Below, one piece after another: positions 1-10,004 of a stretch of 64,000 bases of DNA. The DNA is from Mergibacter septicus. GTDB lineage: Bacteria; Pseudomonadota; Gammaproteobacteria; Enterobacterales; Pasteurellaceae. Positions within the stretch are counted from its first letter, which is position 1. The number at the start of each line of letters is the position of its first letter. The DNA is taken from contig NZ_CP022013.1 of assembly GCF_003265225.1 (NCBI RefSeq), positions 1,335,001 through 1,399,000 on the forward strand, given 5' to 3'. The translations under genes and the position numbers were made by a program. The notes under the pieces are model-generated. The model had not been told where the DNA came from, did no database searches, and worked only from the letters and a program-made list of their open reading frames with translations.

Positions 1-954
1 ACACTGAAAATAGCGGTAAAATTCGGCTGCTAATAAAGCAAACTGTTGATAAGCTTTTGCGACTTTCAACTGCTGACATAACTGTTTAATCGCCTTAATA
101 CCTAGCATTTCATCTGTATAATGATGAGAAAAATTATTCTTTTCTCCTATTCCCTTGCCAAAATGATGGCACAATGCGGCAAAACAGATCATAGAACGTT
201 GTTGTGGATCTAATCCACTGGTTAATTTAGCGGCTTGTTCTAACACCAATAAACTATGCGTCCCAATATTTTTCTCTAATGGCTGTTGTGGATTAGTTTT
301 TTCAAATAAAGCAAATAATGGTGGAAAAAGTACTGACAATGCTCCAATCTGATTGAGTACCTGAAAATAAATTTGAGGATTTTCACCTTTTAATGCTTTT
401 TCAGTTTCTAACCAAACCCGTTCAGGTGTTAAATAAGTTAACTCCCCTGATTGCACCATTTTCTGCATTAATTCAAGGGTTTCTTCAGCAATATGAAAAC
501 CTAAAGTTGCAAAACGAGCAGCAAAGCGAGCAACCCGTAACACCCGCAATGGATCTTCAGCAAAAGCAGGTGAAATATGACGAAGCAACCGTTGTTCTAA
601 ATCTCGCCGACCGAGATAAGGATCTTGTAATTGCCCTTGCGGATCAAGTGCCATTGCATTTATCGTCAAATCTCGCCGAGCTAAATCTTGTTCTAAGGTA
701 ATTTCAGGAGAAAAATCACAATAAAAGCCTCCATAGCCATGACCATTTTTGCGCTCCATTCTTGCCAAAGCATATTCTTCCCCTGAAACAGGGTGAAGAA
801 AAACAGGAAAATCCCTCCCAACCTGTTTAAAACCTTGTTGCTTTAATTCATTTGGCGTTGAACCAACTACCACCCAATCTCGATCTTTAATCTCAAGTCC
901 AAGTAACTGATCCCGAACTGCACCACCTACAAGGTAACATTTTAAAGAAGGCAT
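1..954 (-). CDS. cca: CCA tRNA nucleotidyltransferase (3' part cut by window edge)
   Basis: This enzyme adds or repairs the CCA end of tRNAs without a template. Reading in from 954, the protein shows [12 protein letters not shown], the DRDWVVVG acidic pair and [10 protein letters not shown], the class II nucleotidyltransferase core. An HD-type region follows near residue 260. There the usual His-Asp pair reads His-His (residues 263-264), so phosphohydrolase activity may be lost. The 318 codons run off the left edge; E. coli Cca has about 412. ATG at 954 is chosen, but ATG at 960 is in frame and overlaps the ygiM stop by one base, which suggests coupling. Family assignment is very secure. Confidence 0.96.
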   Translation of the reverse strand, partial: MPSLKCYLVGGAVRDQLLGLEIKDRDWVVVGSTPNELKQQGFKQVGRDFPVFLHPVSGEEYALARMERKNGHGYGGFYCDFSPEITLEQDLARRDLTINAMALDPQGQLQDPYLGRRDLEQRLLRHISPAFAEDPLRVLRVARFAARFATLGFHIAEETLELMQKMVQSGELTYLTPERVWLETEKALKGENPQIYFQVLNQIGALSVLFPPLFALFEKTNPQQPLEKNIGTHSLLVLEQAAKLTSGLDPQQRSMICFAALCHHFGKGIGEKNNFSHHYTDEMLGIKAIKQLCQQLKVAKAYQQFALLAAEFYRYFQC

Positions 955-959
955 TATCA

Positions 960-1574
960 TTACCACTGATCACGGCGACGGCGACGTGGAATAATCACAG
1001 GTAAAATTAAACCTAACAGTAAACCACCACCTAATACCGCACCACCATAAACAAACCATCGAATTACCAATTCTTGTTTTTCTGAATCCACAATCGCCTC
1101 TAAATCTCGATTCTGATTTTTTAAAGTATCTAATTGGCGTTTAAGTAATGCATTTTGCTCTAATAATTCACCACTTTGCTGTTCAGCTTGCGTCATACGG
1201 CGTTGAATTTCCGCCACCCGTTGCTGCCAATCTGAATCTAAACGGTTTAACTTTAATGTTAATTCTTGGATCTGTTGTTGGGCTGCAAGATATTGATTTT
1301 TACTGCTAGGTGTTGAACTTAAATCACTTAATAAAATCCAACCTTCACGCTTTCTACTATCTTGAATCAATGCATATTTCTCTTTTTGTGAAAGTACTGT
1401 TACAGGCTCACCCGCTTTAATCAGCCCTGATATACGATACTGATCTCCCGGTCCTTTACGCAAGAAAGTACTTAAATTCTCACTGATATAGCGTGTCTCA
1501 TCAGCGTGAACGACAGAAACTGGTATTAAACTCAACAAGAAAACTAAACAAACACTAAAATAAGATTTCAACAT
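960..1574 (-). CDS. ygiM: YgiM-type SH3 domain, membrane-anchored envelope protein (TIGR04211-like)
   Basis: The 204-residue protein starts with a signal peptide ending near VHADE (about residue 25). A bacterial SH3-like domain follows (about 28-90, with [13 protein letters not shown]). Next come a long Gln/Leu/Glu-rich coiled coil (about 95-165), a hydrophobic membrane segment (about 172-195) and a basic tail RRRRRDQW. The architecture fits the YgiM family, which sits beside cca in enteric and Pasteurellaceae genomes. It is predicted to be an inner-membrane protein exposing SH3 and coil to the periplasm. Its biochemical role is unknown. Its stop overlaps the upstream alternative start of cca. 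Confidence 0.9.
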   Translation of the reverse strand: MLKSYFSVCLVFLLSLIPVSVVHADETRYISENLSTFLRKGPGDQYRISGLIKAGEPVTVLSQKEKYALIQDSRKREGWILLSDLSSTPSSKNQYLAAQQQIQELTLKLNRLDSDWQQRVAEIQRRMTQAEQQSGELLEQNALLKRQLDTLKNQNRDLEAIVDSEKQELVIRWFVYGGAVLGGGLLLGLILPVIIPRRRRRDQW

Positions 1575-1603
1575 AGCTATTCCAAAATTATGATAATAAA
1601 AAA

Positions 1604-1635
1604 TGCGGATAGTTGTTAATTATAAACTATCCGCA
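1604..1635 (-). terminator. Rho-independent terminator of the phosphate transporter operon
   Basis: An 11-bp perfect stem (TGCGGATAGTT with AACTATCCGCA) encloses a 10-nt loop. Read on the minus strand, a run of T follows. It lies between the end of pit and the start of ygiM, so it should separate the two units. The right arm carries AAGTGCGGA, one base off the Haemophilus uptake core. Confidence 0.8.
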
Positions 1636-1664
1636 CTTTAGAAATATACTATTAATCTAGACGA

Positions 1665-2930
1665 TTATGCACCAAAGAAACAGCGTAAGATATAATAAAA
1701 GATAATCGCAAATACTGCTCCAGCTGGTAAAGTAACCACCCAAGATGAAATAATATTCCGAATAACGGTTAAATTTAATGCGGCAATACCACGAGCAAAT
1801 CCAACCCCTAACACAGCACCAACTAAAGTCTGAGTTGTTGAGATTGGTAAGCCTGTTCCTGATGCAATCACCACTGTTGTTGCTGCCGCAAATTGTGCTG
1901 AAAAACCACGGCTAGGGGTCAAATCAGTAATCCCTGTTCCAATCGTTCCCATCACTTTATAACCCATAATAGCTAAACCAAGGACGATACCTAAAGCACC
2001 TAAAGGTAAAATCCACCACGCTAACATCGTTTTACTCGTGATCACACCACCATGCTCAACAATAGATACAACTGCGGATAAAGGACCAATTGCATTTGCA
2101 ACGTCATTTGACCCATGAGCAAATGCCATCGCACAAGCGGTAATTAACATTAAAACGTTAAATACTTTTTCAACACTACCGAAAGAATGGGTATCAGAAC
2201 TTTGCTGAAATCTATCACTACGCAAATATCCCCAGCAAAGAATTGCAGCAGCCAAACTTATGCCAAGAGAAATTAATAATGTTTCAGTACCCGTTAAATT
2301 CAATCCGACGTGTTTTAGGCCTTTTTTGATTGTAACAATACTAATAATAAATAGGGTTAACCCCATATAAAAAGGTGCATATTTTTTAGCATTCAATGAA
2401 GGTGTTTCAGTGTCAAAAATCAGTTTTTGTGTGCTGATAAAAATACTATAAGCAATAAAACCTGCAATAACAGGTGTAATAAACCAGCTTCCAACAATAC
2501 TACCAACACTGCCCCAATCAACAGCATAGACACCGACAGTTACACAAGCAAAGCCAATTAATGCGCCAATAATAGAGTGTGTTGTTGAAACTGGCCACCC
2601 CATTTTTGAAGCTATTAGTAACCATATCCCCGCTGAAAGTAAAGATGACATCATACCTAATACTAATGTATCTGGTTGACTACTAAATAATGAAGGATCA
2701 ACAACACTATTTTTTATAGTTTCAGTAACTTCCCCTCCTACTAGGTAAGCACCAGCAAATTCAAAGATAATCGCAATAATAATCGCTTGTTTAGTGGTAA
2801 TAGCTCCTGAACCAACAGAGGTTCCCATCGCATTGGAGACATCATTCGCTCCAATTCCAAAAGCCATTAATAAACCAAAAAAAGCGGTTACCAGCACTAG
2901 GATAGTGCCGTATTGACTAATAATATCCAT
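1665..2930 (-). CDS. pit: Inorganic phosphate transporter, Pit family
   Basis: This 421-residue, very hydrophobic protein has the two inverted Pit signature repeats: GANDVSNAMGTSVGSGA near the N-terminus and AHGSNDVANAIGPLSAV near residue 270. Both are characteristic of Na+- or H+-coupled low-affinity phosphate permeases (PF01384). It lies 34 bases after the DUF47 gene on the same strand, a pairing typical of Pit permeases, and the two are probably cotranscribed. A strong terminator follows. The transported substrate is inferred from the family; phosphate is most likely, but metal-phosphate uptake is also known for Pit proteins. Confidence 0.95.
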   Translation of the reverse strand: MDIISQYGTILVLVTAFFGLLMAFGIGANDVSNAMGTSVGSGAITTKQAIIIAIIFEFAGAYLVGGEVTETIKNSVVDPSLFSSQPDTLVLGMMSSLLSAGIWLLIASKMGWPVSTTHSIIGALIGFACVTVGVYAVDWGSVGSIVGSWFITPVIAGFIAYSIFISTQKLIFDTETPSLNAKKYAPFYMGLTLFIISIVTIKKGLKHVGLNLTGTETLLISLGISLAAAILCWGYLRSDRFQQSSDTHSFGSVEKVFNVLMLITACAMAFAHGSNDVANAIGPLSAVVSIVEHGGVITSKTMLAWWILPLGALGIVLGLAIMGYKVMGTIGTGITDLTPSRGFSAQFAAATTVVIASGTGLPISTTQTLVGAVLGVGFARGIAALNLTVIRNIISSWVVTLPAGAVFAIIFYYILRCFFGA

Positions 2931-2964
2931 TGTAAATTCCTATTAAAATTTAAATTAATACGGA

Positions 2965-3645
2965 TTATGAACGAGCCAACATTAACTCAATGCGTGAACC
3001 TACACGTTGAGCCTGATCGGCTAAAACGCCAACCCATTCAATAATTTTATAAAGGAAGATAATATCGATAGGATTATAAGATGATTCTAAAAGTAATAAA
3101 GCACGACGTAATTTGATCTGCATTTGATCGGTATCGTCCTCAATTTTATCCAATTCGTTAATCATTGTATTAACAAAATTAACTTCTCGCCCCTTAAAGC
3201 CTGTTTCAAGTAATTGATCCATTTCATCAATCACTTTACGTGCTTGATCAGAAGCATCTAAACTACGACGAACATAGAGAAGAAAGTCTTGTTGCATACT
3301 TTCAGGCACTTTTAAACGGCGACCAATTACCCGTCCTGCAATATCCTTAGCATAATTAGCTAATTTATCTAATTGTGTAACTAACTCCAATAAGTCAGTA
3401 CGCTCAACAGGCATAAATAGCCCACGAGGTAATTTCAAACGAATCTCTCTTTTTAAAAGATCGGCTTGTTTTTCAATCTCAGAAATACTATTTCGCAACT
3501 GTTCGGCTTTTTCCCAATCGTCAGAATAACTCGCTTCAAAAAACGGAATTAATAACTCACAAGCCTCATTGACTTTATTTGAGTGTTTTTGTAACGGTTT
3601 TAATGGAGATTGAGCAAATAACCCAAAAATGTTGTTCATTGCCAT
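2965..3645 (-). CDS. DUF47/PhoU-like accessory protein of Pit transporter (TIGR00153 family)
   Basis: A helical cytosolic protein of about 226 residues with the DUF47 pattern, which is structurally PhoU-like. Recognisable segments are KQADLLKREIRLKLPRG, VERTDLLELV and LDKIEDDTDQMQ. Genes of this family almost always precede a Pit permease and are thought to modulate it. The open frame extends to 3708, but I choose ATG at 3645 (MAMNNIFG) because AAGAGG lies 9 bases upstream. The extra N-terminal residues would be an unusual hydrophobic stretch absent from the family. The regulatory role is inferred from context. Confidence 0.9.
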   Translation of the reverse strand: MAMNNIFGLFAQSPLKPLQKHSNKVNEACELLIPFFEASYSDDWEKAEQLRNSISEIEKQADLLKREIRLKLPRGLFMPVERTDLLELVTQLDKLANYAKDIAGRVIGRRLKVPESMQQDFLLYVRRSLDASDQARKVIDEMDQLLETGFKGREVNFVNTMINELDKIEDDTDQMQIKLRRALLLLESSYNPIDIIFLYKIIEWVGVLADQAQRVGSRIELMLARS

Positions 3646-3786
3646 AGTAATTTTCCTCTTATTTACGGTTATTAAAAGGCAGGCAAATATTACCCTATGT
3701 AACAACAAAGTTCACGACTAAATACACAAAATTTACTATTTTTTTGATACAGTATAGGTATTCCAAACCGCTTTTGGAGGTTTAAG

Positions 3787-4833
3787 ATGAAAAATGAGAT
3801 AGAAATTAAGCTTTTAGTGAATCAAACATTCGCTAACTTCTTTAATCAAAAAATCAATAATTACCAAATTTTACAATGCCATCAGCATCAATTAGACAAT
3901 TGCTATTATGACACGCACGATCATCTTTTTTCTCAACTTCGTAGTGGATTACGTGTTAGAAAAGAAAATCAACAATTTATAATGACCTTAAAAACTGCGG
4001 GCAGTACAACTGGTGGGTTACATATTCGTCCTGAATATAATGTTCATTTAGCAACAGCAGAACCAGATCTGGCTTTGCTACAACAATTTGCAGAGTTACA
4101 ACTACCACGCCCACTTTCTGTCTTACAAACTGAGTTACAACCTATTTTTCGTACTGATTTTACCCGACATAGCTGGCTATTAGAATTGGAAAATGGCAGT
4201 AAAATTGAAGTGGCTCTTGATCAAGGGATAATTAGTGCTAAACAACAACAGATTGAAATTAAGGAAATTGAATTTGAATTACAACAAGGTTGTATCAACG
4301 ATTTACTCACTTTTATCCAACATTTACCGTTGATTGATGGAATTAGACTAAGTGCAATTAGTAAAGCAGAACGTGGCTATTTGCTAGCAGGAATTGGAGA
4401 AAAAAGAACATTCAATTTTACCACTCAATGGCAACATCTCTGCAAACATATCCCACGGGATTTCACTTTTATTACCTCCCTGTTTGAATATGAACAGCAA
4501 TTAAGTGAATACACGGCTAATTTAGTCCCTGTTGATTTTATTAACAAACCGCAAGAAACCCAACAGCTGCTGAACGCTTTTTATCAGCTTTATCAGTTAG
4601 ATTTACAACAATTATCTCTCCTAGATAGTATTGCTACTCAAAACAATTTTGAAACGATTAATCAGTTATTTGAATCTAATCAACGTCTATATAGCAACCT
4701 ACAACAATTAATCAAGTATTATCAACTTGAGCAAAACAATGTGCTTGTAATCCAACGCTTACAAGCTATTTTCCATCAAGCTCGGTATGTTATTCGTAAT
4801 ATCAATTGGCTTAAATTATTACACCAATCATAA
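3787..4833 (+). CDS. ygiF: CYTH-domain inorganic triphosphatase (YgiF-like) with degenerate C-terminal half
   Basis: The N-terminal 205 residues form a CYTH/triphosphate tunnel domain: the EIEIK signature at residues 4-8, YYDT, LRSGLRVRKENQ, RPEYN, and KEIEFEL with a late SKAERGYLL. E. coli YgiF hydrolyses inorganic tripolyphosphate and carries a C-terminal CHAD domain; that protein has 433 residues, this one 348. Here residues 210-348 are Gln/Leu-rich helices without the conserved CHAD histidines, so CHAD looks reduced. TTTTGGAGG precedes the ATG. It lies 20 bases before radA and is probably cotranscribed. Confidence 0.88.
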   Translation: MKNEIEIKLLVNQTFANFFNQKINNYQILQCHQHQLDNCYYDTHDHLFSQLRSGLRVRKENQQFIMTLKTAGSTTGGLHIRPEYNVHLATAEPDLALLQQFAELQLPRPLSVLQTELQPIFRTDFTRHSWLLELENGSKIEVALDQGIISAKQQQIEIKEIEFELQQGCINDLLTFIQHLPLIDGIRLSAISKAERGYLLAGIGEKRTFNFTTQWQHLCKHIPRDFTFITSLFEYEQQLSEYTANLVPVDFINKPQETQQLLNAFYQLYQLDLQQLSLLDSIATQNNFETINQLFESNQRLYSNLQQLIKYYQLEQNNVLVIQRLQAIFHQARYVIRNINWLKLLHQS

Positions 4834-4853
4834 AAGAAGGGATACCCAAAATT

Positions 4854-6260
4854 ATGGCTAAAAATAAAGTAAGTTACGTCTGTTCTTCTTGTGGTTATGA
4901 TACCGCTCGTTGGCTTGGACAATGCCCTGCCTGTAAAGAATGGAATACTATTACTGAATTTAAACCTGCCACCATTTCTAAAACAAGTGCAAGCCTACAA
5001 CGCTCTACTGGGGGCGGTTATGCAGGGAGTACAACAGGAAAAGGGGCAAGAAAACTCAATGATGTGATCATTGAAGAAGCGAAAAGAGTCAGTACAGGGC
5101 AAGCAGAGTTTGATCGTGTGCTAGGCGGAGGAATTACACTCGGCTCAGTTGTACTTGCCTCTGGTGATCCGGGAGCTGGAAAAACAACACTGCTTACTCA
5201 AATTGCCGCCTATATGAGTTACTTAATGCCAACAATGTATGTAACAGCGGAAGAAAGTCTATCACAATGGAAAAAACGTGCTTTAGAACGTCTCAATCTT
5301 AACTTTAATGATGACAATTTCTGGCTTGATGATACTGATTGTGTTGAAGATATTCTCACCAGTGTAAAAGAAAAAGGGATCAAACTCCTTATAGCCGACT
5401 CAATTCAAGCCTTTGAATCTAGCGAAGTCGAAGGATCAGCGGGAGGAATCACTCAAGTTAAGGCATGTGCTAAAATTCTCAATCGACTATGTAAAACCTA
5501 TGGCGTAACATTAATTTTAGTGGGACAGGTTAATAAAAACTCTCAAATGGCAGGCCCTCAGGTACTCAAACATATTATCGACACGGCGGTACATATTGAT
5601 GTTACTGAAGGGAGTGTACGTCTCTTACGCTCAGACAAAAACCGCTTTGGAGATACAGATCAAGTGGGTGTCTTTCAAATGACAGGAAAGCGTGGCATGG
5701 TATCTGTTACTAACCCAAGCCGTCTTTTTCTTTCTGGTAGTGATGAAAAATTTAGCGGTTCTGCAGTCTGTGTTATTAAAGATGGCGCAAGAAACCTATT
5801 AGTTGAAATTCAAGCCTTGGTTACTGAAGTAGAGGGTGAAAAAGCGATGCGAAACTGTATTGGCATCGCTTACAATCGCCTTAATCTGATCACTCAAGTG
5901 CTGAAAAAACACGGAGGTATTCGTACCTTCTATGATATTAATGTTGGCTTAGTTGGTGGACTAAAACTTAACGAGACTGAAACCTCAACCGATCTTGCCG
6001 TTGCCGCCGCACTGATTAGCTCAATCAATGATACCCCAGTCCCTGATGATAGTGTCTTTATCGGTGAAATCGCTTTAACGGGGGAAATTCGCCAAGTGCA
6101 AGGGGGCATTTCAAGAGTGAAAGAAGCTTTAAATCACGGAAAAAAAATCATTTACCTACCGAAAGCTAACTACTGCAAAGAAATGGTGGAGGCTTGTACC
6201 GAAGGGCAACGCCTCATTCCAGTAAAAAACATACGAGAATTAATCGAATCTTTAAGTTAA
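4854..6260 (+). CDS. radA: DNA repair/recombination ATPase RadA
   Basis: RadA drives branch migration at recombination intermediates. The 468-residue protein has the N-terminal four-Cys zinc finger (CSSCGYD...CPACKEW, residues 10-27) and Walker A GDPGAGKTT near residue 105. The RadA-specific KNRFG motif is near residue 260. A Lon-type C-terminal domain follows (LVEIQALV, NVGLVGGL, LAVAAALISS). Length equals that of the family. It follows the triphosphatase gene closely and ends before a UUCG-loop terminator. Identity is not in doubt. Confidence 0.98.
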   Translation: MAKNKVSYVCSSCGYDTARWLGQCPACKEWNTITEFKPATISKTSASLQRSTGGGYAGSTTGKGARKLNDVIIEEAKRVSTGQAEFDRVLGGGITLGSVVLASGDPGAGKTTLLTQIAAYMSYLMPTMYVTAEESLSQWKKRALERLNLNFNDDNFWLDDTDCVEDILTSVKEKGIKLLIADSIQAFESSEVEGSAGGITQVKACAKILNRLCKTYGVTLILVGQVNKNSQMAGPQVLKHIIDTAVHIDVTEGSVRLLRSDKNRFGDTDQVGVFQMTGKRGMVSVTNPSRLFLSGSDEKFSGSAVCVIKDGARNLLVEIQALVTEVEGEKAMRNCIGIAYNRLNLITQVLKKHGGIRTFYDINVGLVGGLKLNETETSTDLAVAAALISSINDTPVPDDSVFIGEIALTGEIRQVQGGISRVKEALNHGKKIIYLPKANYCKEMVEACTEGQRLIPVKNIRELIESLS

Positions 6261-6280
6261 AAAACTTGATTCACAATTAC

Positions 6281-6303
6281 AAGGTGCTTCGGCACCTTTT
6301 TAT
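6281..6303 (+). terminator. Terminator of radA with UUCG tetraloop
   Basis: AAGGTGC and GCACCTT pair around a TTCG tetraloop (6281-6298), followed by T residues. This is a compact, very stable intrinsic terminator 20 bases after the radA stop. Confidence 0.88.
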
Positions 6304-6535
6304 TCGACTAACTATCCTCTATCGTTACCACAACAATTTCTCTACAAAGACCATTCAACTGAAAATAAAAACTCAAGAGCATTTTTCGGTCTAGCTTAAA
6401 AATAAAGCTCAAATAATCAACATTTTTTCTATCTAAAATTATGGATACCTGTTACAGAAACAATGATTTTTCACTTATTTAATGCTAATTTATTTCCATC
6501 TCTTTTTAATTACATTGTCATTAAAGCTAAAATCT
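6304..6535. other. AT-rich gap upstream of proB
   Basis: About 230 bases lie between the radA terminator and the chosen proB start. I see no convincing gene. An imperfect hairpin pairs GAGC-ATTTTT (6377-6386) with AAAAAT-aaa-GCTC (6398-6410) around a 11-nt loop and could lie in the proB leader. No clear sigma70 promoter stands out. Confidence 0.35.
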
Positions 6536-7642
6536 ATGAAAAGATTAAAAACTATTATTTTGAAATTTGGTACCAGTGTACTAACGCAAGGTACAGCAAG
6601 TTTGAATCGTCCTCATATCTTAGATCTTGTTCGCCAGTGTGCAATATTACATCAACAAGGATATCGCTTAGTCATTGTCAGCTCAGGTGCCGTTGCAGCA
6701 GGAAGAGATTATTTAAATAATCCTCCATTACCACCCACCATTGCTTCAAAACAATTACTTGCTGCAGTAGGGCAAAGCCAATTAATTCAAACTTGGGAAC
6801 AACTTTTTGATATTTATGGGATTAAAATTGGGCAAGTACTTTTAAGTCGAGCCGATGTTGAAGATCGGGAACGTTTCTTAAATGCTCGAGATACTTTATA
6901 TGCACTTTTAGAAAATAAAATTATTCCTATCATCAATGAAAATGATGCGGTTGCCACTGCCGAAATTAAGGTTGGTGATAACGATAATTTATCTGCATTA
7001 GTGGCAATCTTAGTTCATGCAGATCAACTTTATTTACTCACTGATCAACAAGGACTTTTCGATAGTGATCCACGTACTAATCCACAAGCTCAACTGATTG
7101 AAACCATTCCTAAAATTAACCACCAACTACGTAAAATAGCTGGTGGTAGTATTTCAGGATTAGGAACAGGGGGAATGAATACCAAAGTAACCGCAGCAGA
7201 TATCGCTACACGGTCAGGTGTTGAAACAATTATCGCCTCAGGTAGTCGCCAAAATGTCATTATTGAATTAGCTGAAGGAAAGGCGATAGGAACAAAATTT
7301 TTAATTCCAACAGATCTGCTAGGACAACGTAAACATTGGCTTTTTGCTGCACCTATTGCAGGCGTACTCCATCTAGATCAAGGTGCAGAACAAGCAATAA
7401 CAATACAACATAAATCATTATTACCTGCTGGTATTATGCAAATAGAAGGCACTTTTTCACGTGGAGAGGTTGTTTTACTACGCAATCAACAAGGCAAAGA
7501 TCTGGCTCGGGGTATGGTACGCTATGGTAGTGAAGCTCTCAATTTAATTAAAGGGAAGCAATCACAGCAAATTGAACCTATTTTAGGCTATGAATATGGT
7601 GCAGTTGCAATCCATTGTGATGACTTAGTTTGCTTACAATAA
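6536..7642 (+). CDS. proB: Glutamate 5-kinase (proline synthesis, first step)
   Basis: This enzyme phosphorylates glutamate with ATP. An amino-acid kinase domain (LKFGTSVL near the N-terminus, [29 protein letters not shown]) is followed by a C-terminal PUA domain (about residues 275-368, with [11 protein letters not shown]). The open frame starts at 6482, but the extra residues are a hydrophobic stretch. ATG at 6536 gives [12 protein letters not shown] and 368 residues, matching the E. coli length of 367. proA follows after 14 bases, giving the classical proBA operon. Feedback inhibition by proline is family knowledge. Confidence 0.96.
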   Translation: MKRLKTIILKFGTSVLTQGTASLNRPHILDLVRQCAILHQQGYRLVIVSSGAVAAGRDYLNNPPLPPTIASKQLLAAVGQSQLIQTWEQLFDIYGIKIGQVLLSRADVEDRERFLNARDTLYALLENKIIPIINENDAVATAEIKVGDNDNLSALVAILVHADQLYLLTDQQGLFDSDPRTNPQAQLIETIPKINHQLRKIAGGSISGLGTGGMNTKVTAADIATRSGVETIIASGSRQNVIIELAEGKAIGTKFLIPTDLLGQRKHWLFAAPIAGVLHLDQGAEQAITIQHKSLLPAGIMQIEGTFSRGEVVLLRNQQGKDLARGMVRYGSEALNLIKGKQSQQIEPILGYEYGAVAIHCDDLVCLQ

Positions 7643-7656
7643 CAAAGGAAACCAAT

Positions 7657-8913
7657 ATGATTAATTTAATTGAAATAGGTAAAAAAGCAAAACAAGCCGC
7701 TTTTCAACTTGCTCAAATCTCATCTAAAATTAAAAACCAAGCTTTACTCGAAATAGCACAACAACTTGAATTACAACAAGAAAAAATTTTACAGGCTAAT
7801 ACACAAGATTTAGCCGAAGCAAAACAAAATGGCATTAGTGAAGCATTATTAGATCGTTTACAACTCACTCCAACTCGCCTGCTTACCATTGCAAATGATG
7901 TTCGTAACGTTGTATCCCTCGCCGATCCTGTTGGTAGAATTATTGATGGCGGAACTTTAGATAGTGGTCTAAAAATTGAACGTATTCGTGTACCCGTTGG
8001 GGTTATTGCAACAATTTATGAAGCTCGCCCAAATGTAACTATTGATGTTGCCAGCCTCTGTTTAAAAACTGGCAATGCGGTCATCTTACGTGGTGGTAAA
8101 GAAACATACCGCACGAATGCGGCTTTGGTCGAGGTTATTCAACACGCTTTAACAATCACTGGACTACCACAATACGCTGTACAAGCTATCACTCAACCTG
8201 ATCGTGAATTAGTGATGCAATTACTAAAGCTCGATCAATATGTAGATATGGTTATTCCACGAGGTGGTGCGGGATTACATCAACTTTGCAAAACACATTC
8301 CACTATTCCAGTGATCGTAGGAGGCATAGGTGTCTGCCATCTTTTTGTTGAACAAAGTGCAGATCAAGAAAAAGCTCTAGCTGTCATAGAAAATGCCAAA
8401 ACCCAACGTTGTAGCACTTGTAATACTTTAGAAACTTTACTGGTAGAAGCCGATATTGCCCAACAATTTTTACCAAAATTAGCTCACCACCTAGCAGGAC
8501 GAGTAACTTTTCACGCTAGAGGTAAAGCCTTACAACTATTACAACAAACAAATGCCAAAGTCATAGAATTACAAGAGGAAAACCTCTATCAAGAATGGTT
8601 ATCTTTAGATTTGAATGTCGTGATTGTCGAAAACTTAGATGAGGCAATCACTCATATTCGCCAATATGGCAGTCAACATTCAGACGGTATTTTAACCCAA
8701 AACCCACAACTGGCAACAGCATTTGTGCAACAAGTTGATGCAGCAGCAATCTATATTAATGCAAGCACTCGCTTTACTGATGGTGCTGAATTCGGGTTAG
8801 GTGCAGAAGTCGCAGTTAGTACACAAAAACTACATGCTCGAGGTCCAATGGGACTTGATGCCTTAACAACGTATAAATGGGTGTGTAGTGGTGATTATCT
8901 TTGCCGAAAATAA
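7657..8913 (+). CDS. proA: Gamma-glutamyl phosphate reductase (proline synthesis)
   Basis: This NADPH-dependent enzyme reduces gamma-glutamyl phosphate to glutamate semialdehyde and forms a functional pair with ProB. Motifs of the aldehyde dehydrogenase superfamily are visible: [29 protein letters not shown] and the catalytic Cys in [17 protein letters not shown] at 7657 has AAAGGA 8 bases upstream and gives 418 residues, as in the family. The frame is open upstream to 7630 but overlaps proB without a better start. Assignment is secure. Confidence 0.97.
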   Translation: MINLIEIGKKAKQAAFQLAQISSKIKNQALLEIAQQLELQQEKILQANTQDLAEAKQNGISEALLDRLQLTPTRLLTIANDVRNVVSLADPVGRIIDGGTLDSGLKIERIRVPVGVIATIYEARPNVTIDVASLCLKTGNAVILRGGKETYRTNAALVEVIQHALTITGLPQYAVQAITQPDRELVMQLLKLDQYVDMVIPRGGAGLHQLCKTHSTIPVIVGGIGVCHLFVEQSADQEKALAVIENAKTQRCSTCNTLETLLVEADIAQQFLPKLAHHLAGRVTFHARGKALQLLQQTNAKVIELQEENLYQEWLSLDLNVVIVENLDEAITHIRQYGSQHSDGILTQNPQLATAFVQQVDAAAIYINASTRFTDGAEFGLGAEVAVSTQKLHARGPMGLDALTTYKWVCSGDYLCRK

Positions 8914-8974
8914 CTTATCTTTCGATTATTTTCGACATTAAGCCTCTTTTCTATTCTATAACAATAAATAAAAA

Positions 8975-9001
8975 TCCCTTTCCAAATGATGAGGAAAGGG
9001 A
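8975..9001 (-). terminator. Terminator of tpiA in the proA/tpiA convergent gap
   Basis: A 9-bp perfect stem TCCCTTTCC/GGAAAGGGA encloses a 9-nt loop. On the minus strand it is followed by TTTTTATTTATT, so it mainly serves tpiA. The plus-strand side is weaker for proA. Confidence 0.8.
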
Positions 9002-9022
9002 AATTATTCTTATCAGAAAAAC

Positions 9023-9790
9023 TTAACTTTTCGCTTTTGCAGCAGCTTTAACGATAGTGGCAAAAGCCCCTGCTTTTAATGAAGCACCACCAACTAATGC
9101 GCCATCAATATCTGGTTGAGTAAATAATTCTGCTGCATTGCTATCATTAACCGAACCACCATATTGTAAAATTACTTGTGCTGCCACTTTTGCATCTTTT
9201 TTCGCAATATGATTACGGATAAAAGCGTGCACTGCTTGTGCTTGTGCTGGTGTTGCTGATTTTCCTGTACCAATCGCCCAAATTGGTTCGTAAGCGATAA
9301 CCGCACCATTAAATGCTTCTGCACCTAAGGTTTCTAATACAGCGTCAATTTGTTTTGCACACACTTCTTCGGTTTTTCCCGCTTCGTTTTCTGCTTCACT
9401 TTCACCAATACATAACACTGGTACTAAGCCTTGTTCTTTTAGCACAGCAAATTTTTCAGCAATAAATTTATCACTCTCTTGATGATAAGCTCGACGTTCA
9501 GAATGCCCAATAATGACATACTTCACACCAAATTCTTTCAACATTGTTGCAGAGATATTGCCAGTAAAAGCACCATTTTGTTGCAAATCAACATTTTGTG
9601 TTCCTAATGCAATCTTGCTATTGGCTAATGCAGTTTCTGCCTCAGCTAAATACATCACAGGTGGAGCAATTGCAATATCACAACCTTCTACTGTGGCTAA
9701 TTCTTGTTCTAACCCTGCAATCAATTCACGTGTAAATGCTTTGCTACCATTTAATTTCCAGTTACCCATCACTAAAGGACGACGTGCCAT
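9023..9790 (-). CDS. tpiA: Triosephosphate isomerase
   Basis: TpiA interconverts dihydroxyacetone phosphate and glyceraldehyde 3-phosphate in glycolysis. The 255-residue TIM barrel has GNWKLNG (substrate Lys), GHSERR (catalytic His), [12 protein letters not shown] (catalytic Glu and flexible loop) and YGGSV near the C-terminus. The ATG at 9790 is preceded by GGAG at a good distance. It is monocistronic, divergent from rsmE, and ends in its own terminator. Its start region contains TATAGT at 9816-9833 as an inverted repeat, which may include the -10 element. Confidence 0.98.
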   Translation of the reverse strand: MARRPLVMGNWKLNGSKAFTRELIAGLEQELATVEGCDIAIAPPVMYLAEAETALANSKIALGTQNVDLQQNGAFTGNISATMLKEFGVKYVIIGHSERRAYHQESDKFIAEKFAVLKEQGLVPVLCIGESEAENEAGKTEEVCAKQIDAVLETLGAEAFNGAVIAYEPIWAIGTGKSATPAQAQAVHAFIRNHIAKKDAKVAAQVILQYGGSVNDSNAAELFTQPDIDGALVGGASLKAGAFATIVKAAAKAKS

Positions 9791-9930
9791 TTTATTTCTC
9801 CATAGTTAAGTTAAATATAGTGCGGTTACTATAACAAACTTTTGCCTTAAGCATTAGAGCTATATCAAAAATTTGCAGATTTTCTCAACATAATGCGTAA
9901 TATAAATTTAAATTAGAATGTTGTTTCTTG

Positions 9931-9959
9931 TTGGGAATTGTTTACTTAGGTGCTATGAT
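9931..9959 (+). promoter_or_regulatory. Candidate sigma70 promoter of rsmE-yqgE-ruvX
   Basis: TTGGGA (9931-9936), a 17-bp spacer, then TATGAT (9954-9959) preceded by TGC as an extended -10. It lies about 45 bases before the rsmE start. Confidence 0.5.
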
Positions 9960-10004
9960 CGACAACCAGATTTCAAATGATTAATAAATTTATAGATTAA
10001 ATAA

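Noticed and set aside
393-701. Open frame on the plus strand at the left edge
   Set aside because: It lies fully antisense to cca, whose motifs are unmistakable; no ribosome site or recognisable product.
2131-2145. ACAAGCGGT as an uptake sequence
   Set aside because: A single copy inside pit, in 64 kb, is compatible with chance and gives no sign of enrichment.
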